Assembly: GCF_030010375.1 (NCBI RefSeq)
Contig: NZ_JASCRY010000002.1
Location: 614,830-678,829 of the forward strand
DNA length: 64,000 nucleotides
Direction of reading: 5' to 3'
DNA from: Flavobacterium yafengii
Lineage (GTDB): Bacteria; Bacteroidota; Bacteroidia; Flavobacteriales; Flavobacteriaceae
Part shown: positions 9,884-18,581 of the stretch, in pieces
Layout of the letters: every line of letters begins with the position of its first letter
How positions within the stretch are numbered: the first letter of the stretch is position 1
Made by a program: the position numbers and the translations under genes
The notes under the pieces: model-generated
What the model saw: the letters and a program-made list of their open reading frames with translations, nothing else
Told to the model about the DNA's origin: nothing
Database searches by the model: none

Positions 9884-11053
9884 TTGAAAATAACTGTAGG
9901 ATTCAAAACCACAATTTTAGCTCTATTTCTATTTTTCTGCTGGAACACGTTTTCTCAATCCAATCAGAAGTTCACAGTTATTTTAGATGCAGGTCATGGA
10001 GGTAAAGATCCCGGAAATTCCTATCATGGTTTTGTTGAAAAAGAGATTGCGCTTAAAACCACTTTAAAGTTAGAAAAATACCTAAAAAAAGACAATAATA
10101 TTCAAGTTGTTTATACCAGAAAATCAGATGTTTTTATAGAATTAAAGGATAGACCTAAAAAAGCAAATAGTATCGATGCTAATTTATTTGTTTCTATACA
10201 TTGCAATTCTGTTAATAATCCAGTTCCCTTTGGTACAGAAACTTTTGTAATGGGTTTAGCAAGAAGTAAAGGTAATTTAGAAATTGCTAAACAGGAAAAT
10301 TCGGTAATATTATTGGAGAAAGATTACAAACAAACTTACAAAGGTTTTGACCCTAAGAATCCTGAAACGTTGATTGGATTAAAAATTCTGCAAGAAGATT
10401 ATTTAGATCGAAGCATAAATCTAGCTTCAAAAATTGAGAGTAATTTTAAAAATAAATTACATCGAAAATCAAGAGGGATAAAACAGACTCCTTTATGGGT
10501 TTTGGATGCGGCTTATATGCCAAGTGTATTAATTGAATTGGGTTTTTTATCCAATAGTGAAGAAGGACATTATTTAAATTCAGAAGAAGGGCAAAATAAT
10601 ATGGCAGAAGCTATTGCATCAGCTATTATTGCTTATAAGAAAGAATATTTTGGAACGCAATCTAATGATGATTATGAAGAGCCTCCGTCCAAAAAAGTAG
10701 TCGAAAATGAAAGAAAAGACACTTCAAAGAGCACTACATCTAAACGAGTTACAGAAAAACTAGTTTCTAAAAAGCAAGATCTAAAAACACAAAATTCTGA
10801 GGTGGTTTTTAAAGTTCAATTTGCTGCCGGAAATAGAAATATTAAATTGAATCCGTCGAATTTTAAAGGATTAAAAAATGTTTCGATGACAACAAGCAAT
10901 GGATCTTTATATAAATATGCATATGGCTCAACATCAGACTATAATACTGCAAAAAAGGATTTGAAAGTTGTGAAATCCAAAGGATATACTTCAGCGTATA
11001 TAATTGCAATTAAAGAAGGAAAGAATATTAGTATTCAAGAAGCGCTTAAATAA
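9884..11053 (+). CDS. N-acetylmuramoyl-L-alanine amidase with SPOR-like tail (second tandem copy)
   Basis: Same architecture and same length (389 residues) as the preceding gene: signal peptide ending near residue 25, Amidase_3 domain with His38, Glu52, His106 and a catalytic Glu in 'VLIELGF'. A Ser/Lys/Thr-rich linker follows, then a SPOR-like tail ('FKVQFAAGN'). The start codon is TTG, supported by the signal peptide and a -7 box 18 nt upstream. The two copies are diverged but clearly homologous throughout, which indicates an old tandem duplication. In Flavobacteriaceae an amidase of this kind commonly stands beside an MCE gene, as here. Confidence 0.92.
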   Translation: MKITVGFKTTILALFLFFCWNTFSQSNQKFTVILDAGHGGKDPGNSYHGFVEKEIALKTTLKLEKYLKKDNNIQVVYTRKSDVFIELKDRPKKANSIDANLFVSIHCNSVNNPVPFGTETFVMGLARSKGNLEIAKQENSVILLEKDYKQTYKGFDPKNPETLIGLKILQEDYLDRSINLASKIESNFKNKLHRKSRGIKQTPLWVLDAAYMPSVLIELGFLSNSEEGHYLNSEEGQNNMAEAIASAIIAYKKEYFGTQSNDDYEEPPSKKVVENERKDTSKSTTSKRVTEKLVSKKQDLKTQNSEVVFKVQFAAGNRNIKLNPSNFKGLKNVSMTTSNGSLYKYAYGSTSDYNTAKKDLKVVKSKGYTSAYIIAIKEGKNISIQEALK

Positions 11054-11078
11054 TTACAACAAGTCAAATATTTTATAT

Positions 11079-11086
11079 TAAATTTG
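11079..11086 (+). promoter_or_regulatory. -7 box (TAAATTTG) ahead of MCE gene
   Basis: Exact TAnnTTTG match 17 nt before the TTG start at 11104. The block from the TTTATATTAAATTTG stretch to TTTTGAAAATAAC is nearly identical to the one ahead of the second amidase. Confidence 0.5.
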
Positions 11087-11103
11087 TAAAAAATACTTAA
11101 ATT

Positions 11104-12069
11104 TTGAAAATAACACGAGAAATTAAAACTGCTATTTTAGTAATTGCATCTATTTTATTATTTATCTGGGGCTACAGTTTTTTGAAAGGAAGAGACCTTT
11201 TTACCAATTACAAAACATTTTATGTAGAATATAAAAGTGTAGAAGGTTTAGCTACATCTGCGCCTGTTACACTAAACGGATTAGTTATTGGTAAAGTCAG
11301 CAGCATCACAATTGATGAAAACACAGGTGTATTATTAGTTGAATTACAATTAAAAACTGATTTTCCAATTTCTAAATCGAGTACAGCTTCTATTTATGAG
11401 CCAGGATTTATCGGAGGAAAACAAATTGCAATTATTCCTAATTTTGATGATAAAACCTTAGCTGTTGATGGTCAAAAATTACAAGGCGGAGTAAAATTAG
11501 GTCTTACCGATAAAGTTGGAGATCAATTAGCACCACTTCAGGAAAAATTAGAAAAATTATTGGGAAGTACTGAAAAATTAATTTCAGGATTGAATAATGT
11601 TTTGGACCCAAAAGGTCAGCAGGATTTAAAACTTACATTGGCGGAATTGAGCAAGACTATCGAACAATTTCATAAAGTTTCTTTAAGCGTTAATACTTTA
11701 TTAGATGCTAATAAAACTCAAATAAATGGAGTTGTTACTAATTTTAATAAAATATCCGGAAATTTTTCTAAAATATCTGATTCCTTGAATAAAGCTGATT
11801 TAGGCAAAACGGTAAAAAATCTAAATGCAACTTTATCTAGAGTCGACGGTATTATGAGCGGTTTGGAATCTGGGAAAGGTTCTATGGGTAAACTATTGAA
11901 CGATGAAGCTTTCTACCAAAACATTAAAAGTTCCACAAAAGAATTAGAGTTATTATTGCAAGATGTTAGACTTTACCCAACTAGATATGTAAATATTTCT
12001 TTGTTTGGAAAGAAAAACAAGCCTTATGTTGCTCCAGTAAACGATTCTATACCTAATGTAAAAAATTAG
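11104..12069 (+). CDS. MCE/MlaD family lipid-transport protein
   Basis: A 321-residue protein with one N-terminal membrane helix (about 8-26). An MCE domain follows (about 36-115: 'YVEYKSVEGLATSAPVTLNGLVIGKVSSI' and 'GFIGGKQIAII'), and then a long helical region. MlaD-type proteins sit in the inner membrane and form hexameric rings that carry phospholipids across the periplasm, usually with an ABC transporter. No MlaE or MlaF partner is in this window. The start is TTG. The next gene begins 5 bp after its stop, so it is likely co-transcribed with the Fe-S genes. Confidence 0.88.
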   Translation: MKITREIKTAILVIASILLFIWGYSFLKGRDLFTNYKTFYVEYKSVEGLATSAPVTLNGLVIGKVSSITIDENTGVLLVELQLKTDFPISKSSTASIYEPGFIGGKQIAIIPNFDDKTLAVDGQKLQGGVKLGLTDKVGDQLAPLQEKLEKLLGSTEKLISGLNNVLDPKGQQDLKLTLAELSKTIEQFHKVSLSVNTLLDANKTQINGVVTNFNKISGNFSKISDSLNKADLGKTVKNLNATLSRVDGIMSGLESGKGSMGKLLNDEAFYQNIKSSTKELELLLQDVRLYPTRYVNISLFGKKNKPYVAPVNDSIPNVKN

Positions 12070-12074
12070 CAATT

Positions 12075-13406
12075 ATGAGCTATTTAGACAATATTTTATT
12101 TGCCATTCTATTGGTAATTGGTTTTGGATATTTTTTCAACAGTGTTAAAAAAATTAGAAGAAATATTAATCTTGGAACCGATGTAAATCGTTCAGATAAT
12201 CCCAAAGCACGATGGACTAATATGGCCATGATTGCTCTTGGTCAATCTAAAATGGTGAAAAGACCTATTGCTGGAGTATTGCATATTGTTGTCTATATAG
12301 GTTTTGTAATTATAAACATAGAATTATTAGAAATTATTATTGACGGACTTTTTGGGACGCATCGTGTTTTTGCTTTTTTAGGAACTACTTACGATGTACT
12401 GATTGCTTCTTTCGAAATTTTGGCTCTTTTAGTTTTAGTTGCGGTTGCTTCTTTTTGGATAAGAAGAAATATCATCAAACTAAAGCGATTTGCTAATCCT
12501 GATTTGAACGGAGCACCTAAAAACGATGCTAATTATATCTTGTATTTTGAGGTAGTTTTAATGACATTGTTTTTATTGATGAATGCTTCTGATTTGCATT
12601 TACAGCATGTGCCTGGAGGTTTTTCCCATTTTATTAAAGCAGGTTCATTTCCAATAAGCCAATTTATTGAGCCATTATTCAATGGAATGTCAAATGAATT
12701 AGTGATGCTTCTTTCCGAAATATTCTGGTGGTTGCATATTACCGGTATTCTGATTTTCATGAACTATCTTTATTTTTCTAAACATTTACATATTCTGTTA
12801 GCATTTCCAAATACGTATTTTGCGAATCTAAATCCTCAAGGACAATTTGATAATTTAGAATCTGTTACTAAGGAAGTAAAACTAATGATGGATCCTAATG
12901 CAGATCCTTTTGCAGCAGCTCCAGTGGATGAAAATGCAGTTCCAAGTAAATTTGGTGCCAGTGACGTTCAGGATTTAAATTGGGTTCAGTTATTGAATGC
13001 TTATACCTGTACAGAATGTGGTCGTTGTACTTCATCTTGTCCTGCGAATATAACAGGGAAAAAATTGTCTCCACGTAAAATCATGATGGATACAAGAGAT
13101 CGATTGGAAGAAGTAGGAAGAAATATTGATGCCAATAAAGGTATTTTTATTCCAGATAATAAAACATTATTGAACGATTATATCACTCCCGAAGAACTTT
13201 GGGCTTGCACATCATGTAATGCTTGCGTAGAGGAATGTCCTGTAAATATTAGTCCGCTTTCAATTATCATGGATATGAGACGCTATTTAGTAATGGAGCA
13301 GAGTGCTGCGCCAATGCCAATTAATGCCATGATGACTAATATAGAGAATAACGGTGCGCCATGGCAATACAATCAGCAAGATCGATTGAATTGGAAAAAC
13401 GAGTAG
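12075..13406 (+). CDS. Membrane-bound 4Fe-4S protein (HdrC/NarI-like electron-transfer subunit)
   Basis: A 443-residue protein with about five N-terminal membrane helices, resembling a nitrate-reductase gamma-type membrane domain. A soluble domain follows with two 4Fe-4S motifs, CTECGRCTSSCP and CTSCNACVEECP. It probably passes electrons between the quinone pool and the cytoplasmic CCG-domain protein encoded next. The redox partner and donor are unknown. It starts 5 bp after the MCE gene. A dispersed palindromic repeat separates it from the next gene. Confidence 0.85.
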   Translation: MSYLDNILFAILLVIGFGYFFNSVKKIRRNINLGTDVNRSDNPKARWTNMAMIALGQSKMVKRPIAGVLHIVVYIGFVIINIELLEIIIDGLFGTHRVFAFLGTTYDVLIASFEILALLVLVAVASFWIRRNIIKLKRFANPDLNGAPKNDANYILYFEVVLMTLFLLMNASDLHLQHVPGGFSHFIKAGSFPISQFIEPLFNGMSNELVMLLSEIFWWLHITGILIFMNYLYFSKHLHILLAFPNTYFANLNPQGQFDNLESVTKEVKLMMDPNADPFAAAPVDENAVPSKFGASDVQDLNWVQLLNAYTCTECGRCTSSCPANITGKKLSPRKIMMDTRDRLEEVGRNIDANKGIFIPDNKTLLNDYITPEELWACTSCNACVEECPVNISPLSIIMDMRRYLVMEQSAAPMPINAMMTNIENNGAPWQYNQQDRLNWKNE

Positions 13407-13420
13407 ACGTTAAATCGTTT

Positions 13421-13490
13421 AATTGGTTATTTGTTTAACGAATAACCGATTTATAAATTAAGAATTTGTGATTAAGCAAATAACCGAATC
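13421..13490. repeat. Palindromic intergenic repeat (AATAACCGAAT family)
   Basis: AATTGGTTATT (13421-13431) and AATAACCGATT (13441-13451) form an 11-bp hairpin with one G-T pair; a second AATAACCGAAT copy (13479-13489) lies just before the next start codon and could pair with the same left arm. A closely related element precedes the ribonuclease Z gene at 56812-56873. Confidence 0.6.
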
Positions 13491-13501
13491 AACAAAATAG
13501 T

Positions 13502-14293
13502 ATGTCAGAGAATTTAATAGTGCCAACTATGGCCGAAATGTTAGCTCAAGGGAAACAACCAGAAGTTTTATTTTGGGTAGGTTGTGCTGGAAGTTTTGAT
13601 GATAGAGCAAAGAAAATAACGAAGGCATTTGTTCGAATTTTAAATCGTGCCAATGTTCCTTTTGCCGTTTTGGGTACTGAAGAAAGTTGTACCGGTGACC
13701 CTGCAAAAAGAGCCGGAAATGAGTTTTTGTTTCAGATGCAAGCCATGATGAATATCGAGGTTTTGAATGCATACGAAGCAAAAAAAATTGTTACTGCTTG
13801 TCCACATTGTTTCAATACACTAAAAAATGAATATCCTGAATTAGGCGGAAAATATGAAGTTGTTCACCATACGGAGTTTCTAAAATCATTGTTAGATGAC
13901 GGAAGATTAACTATTGAAGGAGGTCAATTCAAAGGAAAACGAATTACTTTTCATGATCCTTGCTATTTAGGAAGAGCTAATAATGTGTATGAAGCGCCAA
14001 GAGATTTAATTCTTAAATTGGATGCTGAATTAGTAGAAATGAAGCGTTCTAAAGCCAACGGTTTATGTTGTGGTGCCGGTGGTGCCCAGATGTTTAAAGA
14101 TGCTGAACCTGGAAATAAGGAAGTCAACGTTGAAAGAACCGAAGATGCATTAGAAACTAAACCAGAAATTATTGCTGCGGGTTGTCCTTTTTGCAATACC
14201 ATGATGACTGATGGAATTAAAAACAAAGAAAAGGAAGGGGAGGTAAAAGTTATGGATATTGCTGAATTAATTGCTAATGCACAAGATTTATAA
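13502..14293 (+). CDS. CCG-domain (Fe-S)-binding protein, HdrB/LutA-like
   Basis: A 263-residue cytoplasmic protein with two cysteine-rich (CCG) domains of the heterodisulfide-reductase B type. The second is complete, with Cys in 'DPCYLGR', CCGAGG, and CPFC. The first has a 'CPHC' end but is partly degenerate. Such domains bind a non-cubane 4Fe-4S cluster and serve as catalytic or electron-transfer subunits. It is the natural partner of the membrane Fe-S protein just upstream. Substrate is not known. A small secreted protein gene follows 2 bp after its stop. Confidence 0.85.
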   Translation: MSENLIVPTMAEMLAQGKQPEVLFWVGCAGSFDDRAKKITKAFVRILNRANVPFAVLGTEESCTGDPAKRAGNEFLFQMQAMMNIEVLNAYEAKKIVTACPHCFNTLKNEYPELGGKYEVVHHTEFLKSLLDDGRLTIEGGQFKGKRITFHDPCYLGRANNVYEAPRDLILKLDAELVEMKRSKANGLCCGAGGAQMFKDAEPGNKEVNVERTEDALETKPEIIAAGCPFCNTMMTDGIKNKEKEGEVKVMDIAELIANAQDL

Positions 14294-14295
14294 CT

Positions 14296-14904
14296 ATGAA
14301 AAAACTATTTTTTATTCTAATTGTACTTTGTAATTCACTATCATATTCTCAGGATGTTTATGATGTTATCGGAAAAGAAACATGTGAATGTTTAAATGCA
14401 AAAAAGATAGATTATTCTAAGATGAATAAAAAGGAAATGCAAACTCAAGTTGGAGTCTGCATGATACAAAGTTATTCTTCTCATCTTTCAGAGTTTAAAC
14501 CTGAAGATAAAATAAGTTTTGATGATGAAGAAGGAATGCGAAACTTAGGAGAAAAAGTAGCAATGAAAATGATGGTTAGTTGCCCCGAAATTATTTTGGA
14601 AATGGGCAAAAGATCTATTGATGAAGATGATTCTGCAGAGGTAGTAAAAGAAAGTGCTTTTATTGAAGGTGAAGTAACCGAAATTAAAACAGAGCAGTTT
14701 ATCACACTTCAGGTAAAAGATAAAAATGGAAGAAATTTTAGTTTTCTTTTATTAGATTATTTCGAAACTGCTTCTTTGATAACAAATAGTGAGATTAATA
14801 AAAAAGATAATATAAAAGTAAGTTATACTGAAATTGAACTTTTTGATCCAAAAAATAAAGAATTTAGATATTTTAAAATTATAACTGATTTAGAAAAAAA
14901 GTAA
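14296..14904 (+). CDS. Secreted protein of unknown function
   Basis: A 202-residue protein with a clear signal peptide (1 to about 18, ending SYSQ). The N-terminal half is helical with cysteines at CECLN and VGVC, and a further Cys in 'MVSCPE' that may form disulfides. The C-terminal half is predicted beta-rich ('EGEVTEIKTEQFITLQVKDKNG'), like a small OB- or beta-sandwich domain. It starts 2 bp after the CCG-domain gene, so it is in the same operon. I do not recognise the family. Confidence 0.75.
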   Translation: MKKLFFILIVLCNSLSYSQDVYDVIGKETCECLNAKKIDYSKMNKKEMQTQVGVCMIQSYSSHLSEFKPEDKISFDDEEGMRNLGEKVAMKMMVSCPEIILEMGKRSIDEDDSAEVVKESAFIEGEVTEIKTEQFITLQVKDKNGRNFSFLLLDYFETASLITNSEINKKDNIKVSYTEIELFDPKNKEFRYFKIITDLEKK

Positions 14905-14943
14905 CTTTTTAATTCTCTAAAATCTAGAAAAAAAAATAACATT

Positions 14944-15426
14944 ATGTACGTTCCATTTGAAAATTTACCCGAAGAATCTAAAATCTGGATTTATCAATCA
15001 AACAGAAAATTTTCGGATGCCGAGTTTTCTGAAATAGAAACAGCCTTGCAATCCTTTCTAGAAGGTTGGGCTGCGCATGGTACCAGTTTAGAATCATCGT
15101 ATCAATTAAAATACAACCGATTTATAATTATTGCCGTAAATCAGGATGTACAAGCAGCAACAGGTTGTTCTATCGATTCTTCCGTGGAATTTATTCAAAG
15201 TTTAGAACAAAAATATACGGTTGATTTATTGGATAAAATGAATGTTACTTTCAAACTTGGAGAGCATATTGCGCACAAGCCTTTGATTGATTTCAAGAAA
15301 ATGGTAAAAGATAAAGCTGTTACTGAAAATACTATAGTTTTCAATAATTTAGTTAATAATATAGAAGAATATAATGAATCTTGGGAAGTTCCTGCCATCG
15401 ATAGCTGGCATAGTCGCTTTTTTTAA
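14944..15426 (+). CDS. Conserved flavobacterial protein (often labelled 'ABC transporter ATPase')
   Basis: A 160-residue cytoplasmic protein starting 'MYVPFENLPEESKIWIYQSNRKF'. No Walker motifs, ABC signature or membrane segments are present, so the common label 'ABC transporter ATPase' is not supported. Near-identical proteins are widespread in Flavobacteria. It carries a central 'GWAAHG' and 'AVNQDVQAATGCSIDSS', the latter suggesting a conserved Cys/Ser/Asp pocket. Its stop is 13 bp before the GH3 fusion gene. Function unknown. Confidence 0.8.
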   Translation: MYVPFENLPEESKIWIYQSNRKFSDAEFSEIETALQSFLEGWAAHGTSLESSYQLKYNRFIIIAVNQDVQAATGCSIDSSVEFIQSLEQKYTVDLLDKMNVTFKLGEHIAHKPLIDFKKMVKDKAVTENTIVFNNLVNNIEEYNESWEVPAIDSWHSRFF

Positions 15427-15439
15427 ACAAAATAGTTCA

Positions 15440-18436
15440 ATGAGAAAAATAGGCATCAAAATTGTTTTATTTTATGTCTTAATTTTCTTTGTAGCTTCAA
15501 GTTGTGTTGGGACAAAAATTAATAAGAATAAAGTAATTATAACCAACGTTCCGTCCAAAATAGAAAATTTGGACAGTATTAAATCGAGTAATATCCCCAC
15601 ACTTTTTGAATTATCTCCTCAAGGAAATAAATGGGTTGATAGTGTTTACAATGCTATGACTTTAGAGGAAAAATTTGGGCAATTATTTATGGTTGCCGCT
15701 TATTCTAATAAAGATACTGTACACTTTAACGCTATTGATAAACTGATTCAGGAAAATAAAATAGGCGGATTAATTTTCTTTCAAGGAGGTCCCGTTCGTC
15801 AAGCTAAATTAACCAACCGCTTTCAATCGAGGTCAAAAATCCCTTTGTTTATTGGGAGTGATGCTGAATGGGGATTGGGTATGCGATTGGATTCTACCTA
15901 TCGTTATCCTTGGAATATGACACTTGGAGCCATTCAAGACATGAAATTATTGGAGAAAGTTGGTGCTCAAATGGGAAAACAAAGCAAACGATTGGGCTTG
16001 CAATTTAACTTTGCTCCAGTTCTTGATATCAATACAAATCCCAGAAATCCCATTATAGGTTTTCGCTCTTTTGGCGAAGATAAATTCAAAGTTACTGAAC
16101 GCGCCATTGCTTTAATGAAAGGTGTTCAGAGTCAAGGAATTTTTTCTACCGGAAAGCATTTTCCAGGTCATGGCGATACTGAAACAGATTCTCATAAAGG
16201 TTTACCAACTATTAATTTTTCTAAAGAAAGATTATCGGACGTTGAGTTTTATCCCTATAAAAAAATGTTTCATGAAGGACTTTCTTCTGTTATGGTGGCG
16301 CATTTAAATGTTCCCAGTTTAGAATCAAGACCTAATTATCCTTCTTCGATTTCTTACAATGTGGTAACTGATATTCTTCAAAAAGAATTAGGATTTAAAG
16401 GGCTTATTTTTACCGATGCTTTGAATATGAAAAGCGTAAGTAACTTTAGATTACCAAGCGAAATTAATTTTGAAGCTTTTATGGCTGGAAATGATGTGTT
16501 GTTATTTCCTGAAGATGTTCCCGCTGCTATTGAGAAATTTAAGCTTGCGTATTCTCTAAATTTATTTACTGATGAACGATTGGCTTTTTCTGTAAAGAAA
16601 ATTCTAAAGTTCAAGTACAAAGCAGGTTTGAATAGTTACAAACCGATTGTAACGGAAAATTTATATAACGATTTAAATGCATCTGAAAATGATGCTTTAC
16701 AATATGAGTTGTATGAAAATGCAATTACTGTTTTAAAAAATACAGCTGCTGTTTTACCAATTAAAAACTTGGACAAACAAAAAATAGCTTACGTAAAAAT
16801 AGGAGATGACAGTAATGATGCTTTTGTTTTGACTTTGAAAAAATACGCTGAAATAACTGTAATTGATGATGCTAATCTGGACAGTTTGCAAGTAAAATTG
16901 CAACCATTTACAACTGTTATTATTGGATATCACAAATCAGATGTAGCTTTTAGAAACGATGATTTAAAATCTAATGAATTGTTTAAAATCAATTTTTTAG
17001 CCAAAAACAACAATGTAATTCTGGATGTTTTTGCAAAACCATACTCGTTATTACCAATTACAAATTTTGATGATTTCGAAGGATTAGTCGTTTCTTATCA
17101 AAATAGTACTATTGCACAAATAGTTTCTGCAGAACTAATTTTTGGAGCTATTGAAGCCAAAGGAAAATTACCGGTTTCTATTAATACAAGCTTTAAAGTA
17201 AATGATGGTTTAGCAACTGAAAAGTTAAATCGTTTGGGATTTACTACTCCTGAAAATGTGGGAATGAATGCTGAAATTTTATCCAAAATTGATGCCATTG
17301 CCAATAAAGCGATTAATGGCAAAATGACACCCGGAATTCAGGTTTTAGTAGCCAGAAAAGGAAAAGTTATTTATCAAAAATCATTCGGACATCATACCTA
17401 TGATAAAACGATTAAAGTTCAAGATTCAGATATTTATGATGTTGCTTCGTTGACAAAAATTCTGGCTACGTTGCCCAATGTAATGTTGCTATACGATCAG
17501 CAAAAGATAAATCTGGAAACTACATTAGGAACAATGTCTCCCATTTTTAATGATTCCAATAAAGCGAATATTAATTTTAAGGATTTATTGTCTCATTACG
17601 CAGGACTTGCCGCAGGAATTCCATTTTATAAAGCAACAATGGATAAATCTAAATTTCCTTCGGAAGTTTATTTTAGAAAAACATCCGATGAGCAGTTTTC
17701 TAAACGAATGACAGACAGTCTTTTTATAAGAAATGATTTTAGTGACACCATTATGAAAATGATTGTTAAGAGTAAGCTCTCATTGAAAAAAGAATACAAG
17801 TACAGCGATCTTACTTTTATGATTTTGAAGGATTATTTAGAAAAAACAACGGGTAAAACACTAGATGTTTTGATTCAAGAGAATTTTTATCGTTCACTTG
17901 GAATGAATAATTCCAGTTTTAATCCATTGGCTAAGTTTGATAAAAACAGAATTCCACCAACAGAAACAGATACGTATTTCCGTCATCAGCTTTTACAAGG
18001 ATATGTCAACGATTTATCAGCAGCTTTAGAAGGCGGAGTTTCGGGTCACGCAGGTGTTTTTTCGAATGCCATGGATGTGGCTAAAATAATGGAGCTTTAT
18101 CTGCAAAAAGGAAATTATGGCAATCAGCAGTATTTTTCTGAAAAGACATTTGAAGATTTTAATACGTGTTATTTTTGTGCGGCAGGAAATAGGAGAGGTG
18201 TTGGTTTTGATAAACCACAATTGGGTGCTGAAGGACCTACGTGCGGTTGTGCTTCGATGACCAGTTTTGGTCATACCGGTTATACAGGAACAATGGCTTG
18301 GGCAGATCCTGAAACGCAAATTGTATATGTATTTTTATCCAATAGAACTTTTCCAATAGCTGGCGAAAATAGATTATCCAAAGAAAATATTCGGGAAGAT
18401 ATCCAAAAGGTGATTTATGAAGCGATTATAAACTAA
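15440..18436 (+). CDS. GH3 beta-N-acetylglucosaminidase fused to a beta-lactamase-family serine hydrolase (lipoprotein)
   Basis: A 998-residue two-enzyme fusion. The frame is open further upstream to 15374, but that part overlaps the previous gene. The ATG at 15440 begins a lipoprotein signal peptide with a Cys at about 22. Residues about 60-400 are a GH3 domain of NagZ type: 'KHFPGHGDTETDSH' (239-252) holds the Asp/His dyad and Asp326 in 'FTDALNM' is the likely nucleophile. From about 610 a class C beta-lactamase/penicillin-binding fold follows: SLTK (Ser670, Lys673), YSD and HTG. It probably removes GlcNAc from peptidoglycan fragments, with the second domain acting on peptides or esters. 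Two amidases lie nearby. Confidence 0.93.
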   Translation: MRKIGIKIVLFYVLIFFVASSCVGTKINKNKVIITNVPSKIENLDSIKSSNIPTLFELSPQGNKWVDSVYNAMTLEEKFGQLFMVAAYSNKDTVHFNAIDKLIQENKIGGLIFFQGGPVRQAKLTNRFQSRSKIPLFIGSDAEWGLGMRLDSTYRYPWNMTLGAIQDMKLLEKVGAQMGKQSKRLGLQFNFAPVLDINTNPRNPIIGFRSFGEDKFKVTERAIALMKGVQSQGIFSTGKHFPGHGDTETDSHKGLPTINFSKERLSDVEFYPYKKMFHEGLSSVMVAHLNVPSLESRPNYPSSISYNVVTDILQKELGFKGLIFTDALNMKSVSNFRLPSEINFEAFMAGNDVLLFPEDVPAAIEKFKLAYSLNLFTDERLAFSVKKILKFKYKAGLNSYKPIVTENLYNDLNASENDALQYELYENAITVLKNTAAVLPIKNLDKQKIAYVKIGDDSNDAFVLTLKKYAEITVIDDANLDSLQVKLQPFTTVIIGYHKSDVAFRNDDLKSNELFKINFLAKNNNVILDVFAKPYSLLPITNFDDFEGLVVSYQNSTIAQIVSAELIFGAIEAKGKLPVSINTSFKVNDGLATEKLNRLGFTTPENVGMNAEILSKIDAIANKAINGKMTPGIQVLVARKGKVIYQKSFGHHTYDKTIKVQDSDIYDVASLTKILATLPNVMLLYDQQKINLETTLGTMSPIFNDSNKANINFKDLLSHYAGLAAGIPFYKATMDKSKFPSEVYFRKTSDEQFSKRMTDSLFIRNDFSDTIMKMIVKSKLSLKKEYKYSDLTFMILKDYLEKTTGKTLDVLIQENFYRSLGMNNSSFNPLAKFDKNRIPPTETDTYFRHQLLQGYVNDLSAALEGGVSGHAGVFSNAMDVAKIMELYLQKGNYGNQQYFSEKTFEDFNTCYFCAAGNRRGVGFDKPQLGAEGPTCGCASMTSFGHTGYTGTMAWADPETQIVYVFLSNRTFPIAGENRLSKENIREDIQKVIYEAIIN

Positions 18437-18457
18437 GCTAACTTTGACGGAATAATA

Positions 18458-18501
18458 AAATAGTCCAAATGAAATTATAGGTAATTTCATTTGGACTATT
18501 T
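18458..18501 (+). terminator. Long perfect hairpin after GH3 fusion gene
   Basis: About 20 bp of stem (18458-18477 with 18482-18501) closed by a TAGG loop; the stem core AGTCCAAATGAAAT is shared with the hairpin at 59301-59335. The tail after the stem has few T residues, so termination may depend on the A-tract/T-tract within the stem. Confidence 0.7.
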
Positions 18502-18581
18502 CTGTTAAAATGATTTTATAAGAAGTATTTAGTTACAAATTTTACCTTGTATTATAGTATATTTGAGATAAAAAGAGCTTA

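Noticed and set aside
14944..15426. ABC transporter ATPase (common database label)
   Set aside because: No Walker A, Walker B or ABC signature is present.
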